From Psychrobacter sp. UBA6766 (GTDB lineage Bacteria > Pseudomonadota > Gammaproteobacteria > Pseudomonadales > Moraxellaceae), in the NCBI RefSeq assembly GCF_002453355.1, contig NZ_DKGQ01000013.1:1-64000 (forward strand): a DNA stretch of 64,000 nucleotides, written 5' to 3'. Shown piece by piece: positions 12,254 to 21,414 of this stretch. The number at the start of each line of letters is the position of its first letter. Position 1 is the stretch's first letter. The notes beneath the pieces were generated by a model. The model saw nothing but the letters and a program-made list of their open reading frames with translations. It made no database searches and was not told where the DNA came from. The position numbers were made by a program, and so were the translations under genes.

Positions 12254-12571
12254 ATGGCTAATGATAATACGGTAGCAATGTTACGGGCACGGATGATTGC
12301 CGCGAGCCCCAATCTTGGTACGGCTGATAATCAGAATAAATGGTGGCTACTTGGTACTTCTGGCTGTCATCTGTGTGACATCGCTGAGCAGTTGCTTGCT
12401 CAATTTCAAGCGGTGCAGCCGATACGCTATCAGCATGTTGATATTGCCGATTGTGATGAAGCACTGATGATGGAGTTTGCCACCATGATTCCTGTGATAT
12501 TAACGCCATCGAAACGCTTAAATTACCCGTTTTCAGTGTTGGATTTGCAGCGTTTATTAATAGTGTCATAA
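12254..12571 (+). CDS. Glutaredoxin-like protein (DUF836 family)
   Basis: A 105-residue thioredoxin-fold protein of the glutaredoxin-like DUF836 type. It has a GCHLCD motif with cysteines at 38 and 41, and an MIPVIL segment carrying the expected cis-proline. Members are presumed cytoplasmic thiol-disulfide proteins; no partner is known. The ATG at 12254 follows AAGAG at 7 bases; an in-frame TTG at 12209 is less likely. It lies 78 bases before the lactate dehydrogenase and may be co-transcribed with it. Confidence 0.8.
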   Translation: MANDNTVAMLRARMIAASPNLGTADNQNKWWLLGTSGCHLCDIAEQLLAQFQAVQPIRYQHVDIADCDEALMMEFATMIPVILTPSKRLNYPFSVLDLQRLLIVS

Positions 12572-12649
12572 AACAGTTTTTATAAAGTGGCTTAATAAAG
12601 TAGCCATCATAAACCAGCCATTATAAAGAATCGTAATACTGAGAAACCT

Positions 12650-13849
12650 ATGAAAGAGTTAAGCCCAACTTTAAAAAAAGTTACCGAAATTGAAGACTTA
12701 CGGCGAGTTGCTAAGCGCAAAGTACCGCGAATGTTTTATGATTACGTCGATTCAGGCTCATGGACTGAAACTACTTATCGCAATAATGAAATCGATTTTG
12801 ACCGTATTAAATTGCGCCAGCGCGTATTGGTCAACATGGAGGGACGCGCGCTTGCCACTGATATGCTAGGCTCAAAAGTAAAAATGCCGGTAGCTATTGC
12901 ACCAACTGGCTTTACCGGCATGATGTGGGCGGATGGCGAGATTCACGCCGCACGAGCAGCAGAGAAATTTGGCGTACCCTTCTCGCTTTCAACCATGAGT
13001 ATCTGTTCTATCGAAGATGTGGCGGAAAATACCAGTGCGCCGTTTTGGTTTCAGCTATATGTGATGCGCGACCAAGAGTTTATGGCAAACCTAATTCGCC
13101 GTGCTAAGGCTGCCAATTGTTCAGCGCTTATTTTAACCGCGGATTTACAAGTCCTCGGACAGCGCCATAAAGATATCAAAAACGGTCTATCTGCGCCGCC
13201 AAAACCTACGTTTGGGAATATATTAAACCTCATGACCAAGCCACAATGGTGCATGAATATGCTCGGCACCAAACGTCATAGCTTTGGCAATATCGTCGGT
13301 CATGCCAAAAATGTCGAAGATATCTCTTCGCTCTCGGCATGGACGGCTGAACAGTTTGACCCGGCGCTGAGCTGGGATGACGTCGCGCATATTAAAGATA
13401 TGTGGGGCGGCAAGCTGATTATCAAAGGTATCATGGAGCCTGAAGATGCCATCTTGGCTGCCCGTAGCGGTGCCGATGCGTTGGTCGTTTCCAACCATGG
13501 CGGACGTCAGCTCGATGGGGCGCTATCCTCTATTGCCGCGCTTACTGATATCGTGCAAGCGGTTCGAGTAGAAAATAGTAATATTGAGATTTGGCTCGAT
13601 AGTGGTATTCGCTCCGGTCAAGATGTGCTTAAGGCCTTAGCGCTTGGCGCTAATGGAACGATGATTGGTCGCGCATTTTTATATGGTTTAGGCGCTTATG
13701 GCGAAGATGGTGTTCGCCGGGCGCTGGAACTTATTTATAATGAGTGTGATATTAGTATGGCGTTTTGTGGCCATACCGACATCAATCAAGTGACCGATGA
13801 TATTCTGGTTCAAGGCACTTACGAGAATCTCAAAATCAATGCTTATTAA
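12650..13849 (+). CDS. lldD: FMN-dependent L-lactate dehydrogenase (alpha-hydroxyacid dehydrogenase family)
   Basis: A 399-residue flavoenzyme of the glycolate oxidase/lactate dehydrogenase family. Such enzymes oxidise an L-2-hydroxyacid and pass electrons to the quinone pool. It begins with the family's RRVAKRKVPRMFYDYVDSGSW. It contains PVAIAPTGFTGMMWADGE, the FQLYV stretch, the active-site SNHGGRQLDGA motif, and the FMN phosphate site DSGIRSGQDVLKALALGA. L-lactate is the likely substrate, but mandelate or glycolate dehydrogenases share these motifs, so the symbol is tentative. No lldP or lldR neighbour is present. Confidence 0.85.
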   Translation: MKELSPTLKKVTEIEDLRRVAKRKVPRMFYDYVDSGSWTETTYRNNEIDFDRIKLRQRVLVNMEGRALATDMLGSKVKMPVAIAPTGFTGMMWADGEIHAARAAEKFGVPFSLSTMSICSIEDVAENTSAPFWFQLYVMRDQEFMANLIRRAKAANCSALILTADLQVLGQRHKDIKNGLSAPPKPTFGNILNLMTKPQWCMNMLGTKRHSFGNIVGHAKNVEDISSLSAWTAEQFDPALSWDDVAHIKDMWGGKLIIKGIMEPEDAILAARSGADALVVSNHGGRQLDGALSSIAALTDIVQAVRVENSNIEIWLDSGIRSGQDVLKALALGANGTMIGRAFLYGLGAYGEDGVRRALELIYNECDISMAFCGHTDINQVTDDILVQGTYENLKINAY

Positions 13850-13890
13850 AAAGGTAGCCTTGATTAAATAGTGATATTTTCAGTTCGATA

Positions 13891-14006
13891 TAAAAAGGGT
13901 ATGTCCAAAATAGCATACTGCTGGTATAAACTTTCCGCGCTTACTGGGTGCTCGGCACTCCAAGCCTTCAAAAAATTTACTGCAACAATGCTGTATCCTT
14001 TTTAAG
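13891..14006. repeat. Short segment with imperfect inverted ends
   Basis: The gap between the lactate dehydrogenase and rhomboid genes holds AAAAAGGGTAT at one end and ATCCTTTTT at the other. Further inward matches exist: AGCATACTGCTGG faces the complement of an ATGCTGT-type end. It may be a small dispersed element or a long-loop terminator. I cannot tell whether other copies exist. Confidence 0.3.
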
Positions 14007-14095
14007 TTGAATCGACTATAACCCACTTATGGGTGACACGCCCTAACCTTAGCCTTTATACTCTACTCATCACTTTTTATTGATAGTTTGCGTTT

Positions 14096-15076
14096 ATGAC
14101 CATTCAACAATTATTAAAAACCGCGCCCGTCACCACTTTGCTATTAATAAGCTTTATCGGGCTATTTACCATGCAGGTTCTGAGCGGCGTCGATGCCAAT
14201 AATCCATCGACCGAAGCATTGCTCAAATGGGGCGCCAATGCTCTGCCTTATACCATGGACAATGAACCATGGCGCTTGGCAAGTAGTGCCTTTTTGCACA
14301 TTGGACTGATGCATTTATTGTTTAACGGTTTTGCCATGTACTTTTTTGGGCAAATCGCCGAGCCAATGTTTGGCTCAGCGAAGTTTTTGGCGTTGTTTTT
14401 ACTGGCGGCAATCGGTGGCAACTTATTGAACAACTATGTCACGTGGCAAAGTCTCTTGGATGGCACTGGTCAACCTGGGCTATCGGCTGGCGCCTCTGGT
14501 GGCATCATGGGTATCGGTGCCGCACTCTTGATAGCCGCGCTATTTAAGATTTCAGTCAATGGCATGGTGCTCAATCTGAAAAGTCTAATCATTATTATGG
14601 GCATCAACCTGGTATATGGCTTTGCCGTTCCGGGTATTGATAATGCGGGTCATATTGGCGGCGCGGTGACAGGCTTAATAATCGCGTTGGCTTTTGCCGT
14701 TGCTTACCGTCAGCGGTTGGCTATCACGTTACAGAATACGTCTAGTGGAGTTCAAGACATTTATCGCACCACTTATATCAATTCGAGCAGCGCCACTGGC
14801 TATTCTACCCAAGCTTCCGCCCCCGTACCCCGCTTTGAAAATGAGGCCGATTTTGTGAATAACAGCAGTTTTAATCATGACTCTGCTGTAAACTTACCTA
14901 TAAATAATCACGCTAGCCTTAATCACAGCAAAGTTAATGAACAACAAACAACCAAATCGACGCTTATTTGGCAATGGTTACCATGGTTAGTGATGCTGCT
15001 TATCAGCGTTGGCTTTGTCTGGTGGTGGCAAGATATTCACCAGCAAATATTACAAATGCTCGCTGTCATTGAGTAA
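14096..15076 (+). CDS. Rhomboid family intramembrane serine protease
   Basis: A 326-residue polytopic inner-membrane protease that cuts transmembrane segments of other proteins. The rhomboid core has the conserved H73 and N77 (LMHLLFNGFAMYFFG), the catalytic S134 in GASGGIMG, and the catalytic H186 in NAGHIGG, each within predicted membrane helices. A low-complexity Asn/Ser-rich linker of about 70 residues (about 220-290) follows. It leads to one extra C-terminal hydrophobic segment ending MLLISVGFVWWW. The natural substrate is unknown, and no convincing ribosome site precedes the start. Confidence 0.93.
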   Translation: MTIQQLLKTAPVTTLLLISFIGLFTMQVLSGVDANNPSTEALLKWGANALPYTMDNEPWRLASSAFLHIGLMHLLFNGFAMYFFGQIAEPMFGSAKFLALFLLAAIGGNLLNNYVTWQSLLDGTGQPGLSAGASGGIMGIGAALLIAALFKISVNGMVLNLKSLIIIMGINLVYGFAVPGIDNAGHIGGAVTGLIIALAFAVAYRQRLAITLQNTSSGVQDIYRTTYINSSSATGYSTQASAPVPRFENEADFVNNSSFNHDSAVNLPINNHASLNHSKVNEQQTTKSTLIWQWLPWLVMLLISVGFVWWWQDIHQQILQMLAVIE

Positions 15077-15155
15077 AATGCCATACTTATTTGTGATTAT
15101 TCCATTTCTCAACTCACTTTTAACCATTTATCCTACCCACTTATGAGAGCAAATC

Positions 15156-15968
15156 ATGTCTAAAACACCAACGCTATCTCACCTAGTTAAGCGCACTGTG
15201 CTTAGCGCCTTAACCGCTACTACCTTACTTGGCGTCGCCAGTTTTTCTAATGCCGCGTTTTTCAAAAATAACTTACCAACCGACCAAGATGCTGAGCTCA
15301 GCGTTGGCGTCAATGTGATAGCAGTCAAGTCAGCTTATGATTTGGAAGATAGCACCGACATAAAAGTATTGCCGGGTGTGTTTTATGACAACAACAGAGT
15401 CTATGCTCGCGGTGCGCAAGCGGGCGCTTATCTCATTAATGATGGCACCAATCAGCTGTCTGCCTACGCTCAGCTTGATGGCAGCGAGTTCGATCCTGAC
15501 GATGCAACTGGCGCGCTGCAAGGTCTTGATAAACGTAAATCTTCAGCCGCTGCTGGTCTATCCTATCTACGTCGTACCCCTATCGGTGGTTTCCGCCTGC
15601 AAGTCGCCACAGATGTGTTAGATAAAAGTGGTGGCAATACGGCGCGCTTAACCTATCTTGCTAAAATCACTAAAAACAAGCTGACGGTTTATCCAAGCAT
15701 CGGTTTTGAGTACCAGGATGCCGACTATAATAACTATTATTATGGCGTTAACGAGCAAGAGTCGGCGAAAACAGGCGTTGAGGCTTATGAGTCAAATAAT
15801 AGCTTAAACCCTTATATCAATATCAGTGCCAATTATGATTTCAATGAGCGCTGGGCAGGATTTGCCAATCAAAGTTTAAGCTATCTACCAAATGAGCAAT
15901 ACGATAGTCCAATGGTTGACTCACGGACGGATGCCACGACGACGCTCGGTTTGCTTTATAAGTTCTAG
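15156..15968 (+). CDS. MipA/OmpV family outer-membrane protein
   Basis: A 270-residue outer-membrane beta-barrel protein. A signal peptide of about 33 residues (ending ASFSNA) precedes the mature protein. The family's YYGVNEQESAKTGVEAYE segment is near residues 195-212, and the chain ends LGLLYKF with a terminal aromatic. MipA was described as a scaffold between a lytic transglycosylase and a penicillin-binding protein, but many relatives have unknown roles. It follows the rhomboid gene by 79 bases in the same direction and may share its transcript. Confidence 0.87.
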   Translation: MSKTPTLSHLVKRTVLSALTATTLLGVASFSNAAFFKNNLPTDQDAELSVGVNVIAVKSAYDLEDSTDIKVLPGVFYDNNRVYARGAQAGAYLINDGTNQLSAYAQLDGSEFDPDDATGALQGLDKRKSSAAAGLSYLRRTPIGGFRLQVATDVLDKSGGNTARLTYLAKITKNKLTVYPSIGFEYQDADYNNYYYGVNEQESAKTGVEAYESNNSLNPYINISANYDFNERWAGFANQSLSYLPNEQYDSPMVDSRTDATTTLGLLYKF

Positions 15969-16108
15969 AATTTGATGTTGTAAAAACTTGATTTGGAAAG
16001 GCTGAGCATTTTGCTTGGCTTTTTTATTATGTCATTTTGATGATATAAAATATTTGCTTATAATATAAATGCCAGATTTGGTGTCATATAAACAAGGATT
16101 ATCACACT

Positions 16109-16972
16109 ATGTTCCACTCTACCCTATGGATGATTGGAGCGCTCACCTCATTTTGTTTAATGGCTATTGGCGCTCGTGAGCTCAATGGTCAAATTGGTAT
16201 TTTTCAAATATTATTTTTTCGAAGTATTGTAGGACTACTGGTATTAGTGCCGATAATATTGGTATCAAATACTTCATCGAAGAGGGGCGGCTTTTTATTC
16301 CCTAAACGCATTGAATTACATGTAGTCAGAAATTTATTTCATTTTGCGGGACAATATGGCTGGTTTTTAGGAATAGGACTACTGCCCTTAGCGACCGTTT
16401 TTGCTATTGAATTCACTGTGCCATTTTGGACAATAATTATCTCGTACCTTTTTTTAAAAGAATCCATAACGGTAAAAAAAGTGATGGCGGTACTATTAGG
16501 TATTCTAGGGGTAATAGTTATCGTACAACCCAGCGCAGAGGGCGCCAACTACGCCTCACTGATCGTTTTGGGCGCAGCCATTTGTTATGCGTTTTCTCAT
16601 GTTTCCACAAAATTACTGTCTAATACCGAAAGCCCTCTTGCTATCATTTTTATGATGTGTTTGATCCAAGCACCTTTAGGATTATTTTTATTTATAGAAG
16701 GTTGGACCACGCCATTAGGCATTCAGTGGCTATGGCTTATCATCATAGGGGTAACCGCGCTATCAGCACATTATTGTATGACCAAAGCCATGCAACATGC
16801 AGAGGTGACCTTCGTTGTAACGATGGATATGTTTAGATTACCGCTGATTTCAATCATTGGTGTACTGTTATATTCTGAGAATTTTAGCGTTGCCTTAATA
16901 ATGGGAATCATACTGATAATGGCGGGTAATTGGTTAAATATATACTCTAAGAAAACCGATAAAGTAAGATAG
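16109..16972 (+). CDS. EamA/DMT superfamily transporter
   Basis: A 287-residue integral inner-membrane protein with about ten hydrophobic segments arranged as two EamA repeats (about residues 1-135 and 145-285). The first repeat ends with the typical FTVPFWTIIISYLFLKESI and ILGVIVIVQP. The second repeats the pattern near GIILIMAGNWLNIYS. The family exports small metabolites; the substrate here is unknown. The gene converges on fumC, and a shared hairpin lies between them. Confidence 0.9.
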   Translation: MFHSTLWMIGALTSFCLMAIGARELNGQIGIFQILFFRSIVGLLVLVPIILVSNTSSKRGGFLFPKRIELHVVRNLFHFAGQYGWFLGIGLLPLATVFAIEFTVPFWTIIISYLFLKESITVKKVMAVLLGILGVIVIVQPSAEGANYASLIVLGAAICYAFSHVSTKLLSNTESPLAIIFMMCLIQAPLGLFLFIEGWTTPLGIQWLWLIIIGVTALSAHYCMTKAMQHAEVTFVVTMDMFRLPLISIIGVLLYSENFSVALIMGIILIMAGNWLNIYSKKTDKVR

Positions 16973-17049
16973 TAAATAACGACAATACTGGTCGGAAGTG
17001 AAGTTAAGCGTATACGATCAGTTTACTATCGCTTCCGAGTCAGAAGAGC

Positions 17050-17089
17050 AAAAAAAGACCTTGCCACATTACGTGACAAGGTCTTTTTA
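17050..17089. terminator. Bidirectional terminator between the EamA gene and fumC
   Basis: A 15-16 bp stem (AAAAAGACCTTG... with ...CAAGGTCTTTTT) around a short loop has an A run on one side and a T run on the other. It can serve both converging genes. Confidence 0.85.
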
Positions 17090-17112
17090 TTATTCTAAAA
17101 ATATTAGACAGC

Positions 17113-18516
17113 TTAAGAAGGATGCACCATGTCAGCAGGTGTCACCCACTCATCAAATTGCGCTTCAGTTAATAGTTCTAACTCAACCGCTACTTGCTTC
17201 AAGGTTTTATTTTCTTTATAAGCCGTCTTAGCGATTTTTGCCGCGTTTTCATAGCCAACATGACGGTTTAATGCCGTTACTAGCATCAAAGAGTTATGCA
17301 AGAAGGCATCGATTTTGTCTTTGACTGGCTCGATACCAACGGCACAGTTTTCGTTAAAGCTATTGCATGCATCGCCCAATAGCTTGATAGATTGCAATAA
17401 GTTAAAAGCGATTACTGGTTTATAAACGTTTAGCTCAAAGTTACCTGACGCGCCTGCCATGCTGATAGTGACGTCGTTACCCATCACTTGCGCGACAACC
17501 ATGGTCATTGCTTCTGACTGGGTTGGGTTGACTTTACCTGGCATGATAGATGAGCCTGGCTCATTTTCAGGAATCGTCAATTCGCCTAGACCACAGCGAG
17601 GACCTGATGCCAACCAACGTACGTCGTTAGCGATTTTATTTAAGCTAGCTGCTAGGGTTTTTAGTGCCCCAGAAGCAAATACTTCGGCATCACGAGCGGC
17701 TAGCGCTTCAAATTTATTTGGTGAAGTGACAAACGGTAGGCCAGTCAATGTTGCTAGTTGCTCAGCTGCTTTTATTGCATAATCAGGATGGGCGTTTAGA
17801 CCTGTACCAACCGCTGTGCCCCCTAATGGCAACTCATATAAACCTTGTAGAGCATTGTCGATACGAGTTAAAGAATGATTAAGTTGGCTGACATAGCCGC
17901 TAAATTCTTGACCTAGTGTCAAAGGCGTGGCGTCTTGTAAATGGGTACGACCAATTTTTACGATGTTGTCAAATTCTTTAGCTTTCTTATCCAAAGTGTC
18001 ACGTAGTGCTTGTACCGCTGGAATCAATAAGCTATTGATTTGACGAGCTGCTGCCACACGAATCGCGGTTGGGAAGCTGTCGTTGGTAGATTGCGCATGG
18101 TTGACATGGTCATTTGGGTGAATTGGCGTGTAGCTGCCACGCTCAGAACCTGCGATTTCATTAGCACGATTGGCCAATACTTCGTTCATATTCATGTTTG
18201 ACTGCGTACCAGAACCCGTCTGCCAAACCACCAATGGGAACTGGTCGGTTAAGCCACCATTGATGACTTCGTCAGCAGCTTGGACGATTAGATCACGTTT
18301 ATCGCCATCGATACGCTCAAGGCTCGCATTAGTAATAGCAGCGGCTTTTTTAACCAGTGCCATCGCTTCAATCATCGGACGTGGCAACGTCTCGCCACCA
18401 ATTTTAAAGTTCTCACGGCTACGCTGAGTTTGCGCACCCCAATAAGCATCAGCTGGGACTTCCACGTTGCCCATGGTATCTTTTTCGGTACGAGTTGCCT
18501 GATTCTGTGTCGACAT
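17113..18516 (-). CDS. fumC: Fumarate hydratase, class II
   Basis: FumC interconverts fumarate and malate in the TCA cycle without an iron-sulfur cluster. The 467-residue protein has the normal length and the superfamily signature [16 protein letters not shown], plus [19 protein letters not shown] and [20 protein letters not shown]. The ATG at 18516 has AGAGGG about 7 bases ahead. The longer frame to 18579 adds 21 residues that fit no family member. It is divergent from the 5-formyl-THF cyclo-ligase gene. Confidence 0.96.
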   Translation of the reverse strand: MSTQNQATRTEKDTMGNVEVPADAYWGAQTQRSRENFKIGGETLPRPMIEAMALVKKAAAITNASLERIDGDKRDLIVQAADEVINGGLTDQFPLVVWQTGSGTQSNMNMNEVLANRANEIAGSERGSYTPIHPNDHVNHAQSTNDSFPTAIRVAAARQINSLLIPAVQALRDTLDKKAKEFDNIVKIGRTHLQDATPLTLGQEFSGYVSQLNHSLTRIDNALQGLYELPLGGTAVGTGLNAHPDYAIKAAEQLATLTGLPFVTSPNKFEALAARDAEVFASGALKTLAASLNKIANDVRWLASGPRCGLGELTIPENEPGSSIMPGKVNPTQSEAMTMVVAQVMGNDVTISMAGASGNFELNVYKPVIAFNLLQSIKLLGDACNSFNENCAVGIEPVKDKIDAFLHNSLMLVTALNRHVGYENAAKIAKTAYKENKTLKQVAVELELLTEAQFDEWVTPADMVHPS

Positions 18517-18656
18517 AACTACCCTCTTTGATGGTTTGTTGTATAGCTGCTTCGAAAAAGTGCAACATACGCTGCACATAAAGGAAAATACGTTTTAAAG
18601 TGCCGTTATGATAGCATGACTTATGACAAATTTCTCCAAGTCCGTGAGGCTAACTG

Positions 18657-19376
18657 ATGTCTAAAAGTACCAGCCAACAACAATCTACTACTGCATTATC
18701 TGATTCGATATCTCAGTTATCGACCGATGACGCTCGCTCTAAAAATACTGTCCAAGTAGCAAGTATTTTGAACAATCCACCAAGACGGCAATTTACGCGC
18801 CAGCGTCGCCAGTTAACGGCTGGCGAACGTAGACAGTACGCGCGCATGGCAAGTTCGCATTTAATTAAATTGCAACAACGCTTACCACCGCATGCGCGTA
18901 TCGGCTTATATTATGATGGCTTTGGTGAGTTACCCACTCAGCCACTGTTAGACTGGATCATACGCTTAAATTATCAGCCTTATTTACCAGTGGTTGGTTC
19001 GCTTGGACGTGACGATAAGGGTAACGTTGATAAACACCTGCGCTTTGTGCCTATTTATCATAAAACATTATTGAATGTCCCGTCACGTATTCATCGTTTA
19101 GGAATGAAGCAAAACCATCATCGGCGCTTGCTGTGGGCGCGTGAGTTAGATGTGATTATCTGTCCGCTCGTGGCGGTTGATAAAAATGGCAATCGTATGG
19201 GGATGGGTGGCGGTTTTTATGATACAACGCTTGGTAAAAGCTATCAGGCAGGGTTAAAAAAACCGTTAAAAATTGGCTGGTGCTACGACTTTCAAGTGGT
19301 TGAGCAGTTACAACGTCAACCGTGGGATGTGCCGTTAGATGGCTTAATAACGCCGAGCGGCATAAGGTGGTTTTAA
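18657..19376 (+). CDS. 5-formyltetrahydrofolate cyclo-ligase
   Basis: This ATP-dependent enzyme converts 5-formyl-THF to 5,10-methenyl-THF. The 239-residue protein is longer than usual because of a Ser/Thr/Gln-rich, probably disordered extension of about 45 residues. The core has RRQYARMASSHLIKLQ and RIGLYYDGFGELPTQPLL, and the diagnostic ATP/Mg site GMGGGFYDTTLG near residues 182-193. The segment that normally reads like GIxEP is diverged here (LNVPSRIHRLG). Its stop codon overlaps the start of the next gene (TAATG). Confidence 0.88.
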   Translation: MSKSTSQQQSTTALSDSISQLSTDDARSKNTVQVASILNNPPRRQFTRQRRQLTAGERRQYARMASSHLIKLQQRLPPHARIGLYYDGFGELPTQPLLDWIIRLNYQPYLPVVGSLGRDDKGNVDKHLRFVPIYHKTLLNVPSRIHRLGMKQNHHRRLLWARELDVIICPLVAVDKNGNRMGMGGGFYDTTLGKSYQAGLKKPLKIGWCYDFQVVEQLQRQPWDVPLDGLITPSGIRWF

Positions 19377-19633
19377 TGAATGATAATGATAAATTTTTGC
19401 ATACTAACTCTAGCGCTGAGAATGTTGAGGAATATTTGCAAAGACTAGAACAGACGGATGATGTTGAGCTGCTATATTATAGTCAAGAGCAGCCTTTTAG
19501 CGCTGATGAGCTAGCACGGCTTATTAATGAAGAACGCTTAAACGAATTACTGGCACAGAGTGATGATTTTTTGCGTAGTGTAAGTGGTGAGATTAAGAGT
19601 TTTGATGAGGAAGATATTAATAGTAGTAAATAA
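19376..19633 (+). CDS. Small acidic protein, translationally coupled
   Basis: An unrecognised 85-residue acidic protein starting MNDNDKFLHTNSSAEN. It has two likely helices (VEEYLQRLEQTDDVELLYYSQ and SADELARLINEERLNELLAQ), one Phe-containing acidic tail, no Cys and no Trp. The ATG overlaps the stop of the cyclo-ligase gene as TAATG, with AAGGTGG 6 bases ahead, so translation is coupled. The close link suggests a shared task or simply shared expression. No function can be assigned. Confidence 0.75.
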   Translation: MNDNDKFLHTNSSAENVEEYLQRLEQTDDVELLYYSQEQPFSADELARLINEERLNELLAQSDDFLRSVSGEIKSFDEEDINSSK

Positions 19634-19656
19634 TGAGGAATATCTAATAAGCAACT

Positions 19657-19692
19657 AAAAAGGCGAATGATTGTTAAATCCCTCGCCTTTTT
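19657..19692. terminator. Bidirectional terminator
   Basis: A perfect 10-bp inverted repeat AAAAAGGCGA/TCGCCTTTTT with a 16-base loop lies between the small acidic gene (+) and the antiporter gene (-). Confidence 0.88.
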
Positions 19693-19722
19693 CAAATCGG
19701 TATTAAGCGTCTAGGTTTTCAA

Positions 19723-21096
19723 TTAAAGTACCATCGCCGCAATCCAACCAAATAGTAATAACGGAATGTTGTAATGGATAAAGGTTGGTATCACGCTGTC
19801 CTTAATATGGTCATGTTGACCATCGACATTTAAACCAGAGGTTGGTCCAAGGGTTGAGTCTGACGCAGGCGAACCGGCATCACCAAGTGCGCCCGCCGTC
19901 CCAACAATAGCAACCGTCGCAAGAGGTGAAAACCCAAGTGAGATACATAACGGCACATAGATTGCTGCCAAAATCGGAATGGTTGAAAAAGACGAGCCGA
20001 TCCCCATGGTCACAATCAAACCAAGTAGTAACATGACAAAGGCCGCCATCGCCTTATTACCGCCAAAAACTGCCGTTGCGCCATCAACCAATGGTTGGAT
20101 TTGCTCGGTGGCTTTCATAACCTCAGCAAACCCTTGCGCGGTAATCATAATAAAGCCAATCATTGCCATCAACTTGATACCGTCATTAAATACCGTATCG
20201 GCGTCACGCCACTTGACCACCCCTGTCGCCATAAAAACCCCAAAGCCAAACATCGAGCCAAGTAAAAGTGAATCAGTATATAGCTGAACCACAAAGGCGG
20301 TGACAATCGCAGCAATCGCTACTAGCGTTTTCATTTTGCTTTGCGTTTGGGCATCGGCGGCTGTTTTGCTTAAAGCGTCATTTTCTACCACCGCATCGCG
20401 AGCGTCTTTATCAATGGTTAATTGGGCATACTGGCGCGGCTTACGATAACTAATAAATATAGCGGTCAATAATCCCACTAACATACCCAGCGCTGGAATT
20501 GCCATCGCATGCGTAACCGAAATATTAGACACATCAATACCCGCTTCGCCGACATTTTTGAGCATGATTTGATTGAGGTAAATATCACCAAAACCGTAGG
20601 GAATAAACATATAAGTGGTCACTAGACCAAACGTAATCAGACAAGCAATCAGACGTCTATCAATTTGCATGCGATTAAAGGCGAGCAGTAAAGGCGGTAC
20701 AAGCAATGGAATAAAGGCGATATGAATGGGAATTAAGTTTTGACTAAAGCAGCTCATCATAACCAGTCCTGCAAACAGCATGTACTTAATCATGCCGCCT
20801 GTCCCTATACCTGCGCCACCTGCATCAATACGTTTAATGACCGCGCCTGCCAAAGATTGCGGCAAGCCAGAATGCGCAATCGCCACCGCAAAAGCACCCA
20901 ACAAGGCATAAGACAACGCGATTTGCGCGCCATTTCGGATACCTTCTTGAAAGGCGTTTAAGGTATCGGTTATTCCGAGGCCTGCGATAAGTCCACCTGC
21001 CAGCGCCCCGATTAACAAACTAAGTACCACGTGTACCCGTGCCAAAGATAGCCCTAGCATGATGACGACTGCCAGTAGCACCGCATTGATGGTCAT
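19723..21096 (-). CDS. Na+/H+ antiporter family permease (YuiF/NhaC-like)
   Basis: A 457-residue inner-membrane permease with about eleven hydrophobic segments. It starts MTINAVLLAVVIMLGLSLARVHVVLSLLIGALAGG, like the Na_H_antiporter N-terminal domain. It has the typical LGDAGSPASDSTLGPTSGL motif near residue 410 and an SFSTIPILAAIYVPLC segment. Members are annotated as sodium/proton antiporters, and some act in amino acid transport; which applies here is open. It is a single gene read towards the 19657-19692 terminator. Confidence 0.85.
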   Translation of the reverse strand: MTINAVLLAVVIMLGLSLARVHVVLSLLIGALAGGLIAGLGITDTLNAFQEGIRNGAQIALSYALLGAFAVAIAHSGLPQSLAGAVIKRIDAGGAGIGTGGMIKYMLFAGLVMMSCFSQNLIPIHIAFIPLLVPPLLLAFNRMQIDRRLIACLITFGLVTTYMFIPYGFGDIYLNQIMLKNVGEAGIDVSNISVTHAMAIPALGMLVGLLTAIFISYRKPRQYAQLTIDKDARDAVVENDALSKTAADAQTQSKMKTLVAIAAIVTAFVVQLYTDSLLLGSMFGFGVFMATGVVKWRDADTVFNDGIKLMAMIGFIMITAQGFAEVMKATEQIQPLVDGATAVFGGNKAMAAFVMLLLGLIVTMGIGSSFSTIPILAAIYVPLCISLGFSPLATVAIVGTAGALGDAGSPASDSTLGPTSGLNVDGQHDHIKDSVIPTFIHYNIPLLLFGWIAAMVL

Positions 21097-21414
21097 ATTT
21101 TCGCCCCTTACCTATATTTTTTGGTCTGCTATCGACACTTTGCTAACCTATTTATTCGCCCTAGTGTTTTAACCCCCATTTCAATTCATACAGCCGTCGT
21201 TTGAACTGAGCGGTTAAGACGCGCGTCAGTTTACCTGATTTTGCTCAAAAAACCCACGCGCAGAACCTAGCAGACATATCAGAGAATGCAAATAAAGACG
21301 CAATATTCTCCTTGTGGTTGGTTATATAGCCTTGCAATTTTGTCTAGCAGCACCATTTATCTAATCATGAACCACTAACTTGACTTTACAAGTCTGGTGA
21401 ACGAGGAAGAATAT
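21097..21414. other. Divergent intergenic region antiporter / lon
   Basis: About 320 bases that must hold both promoters. A CCCCATTT that matches the heat-shock sigma factor -10 lies at 21174-21181, but no matching -35 was found, so no promoter is called. Confidence 0.4.

Noticed and set aside
12258..12569. 103-codon minus-strand frame opposite the glutaredoxin-like gene
   Set aside because: It is antisense to a protein with a conserved CxxC and cis-proline; no independent support.
13223..13498. Antisense frames within the lactate dehydrogenase gene
   Set aside because: They are opposite-strand shadows of the FMN-dependent dehydrogenase.
21174..21181. CCCCATTT as a heat-shock promoter of lon
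   Set aside because: It fits the -10 of the heat-shock sigma factor, but no -35 (CTTGAA-like) lies at 13-17 bases upstream, and it is over 200 bases from the start codon.
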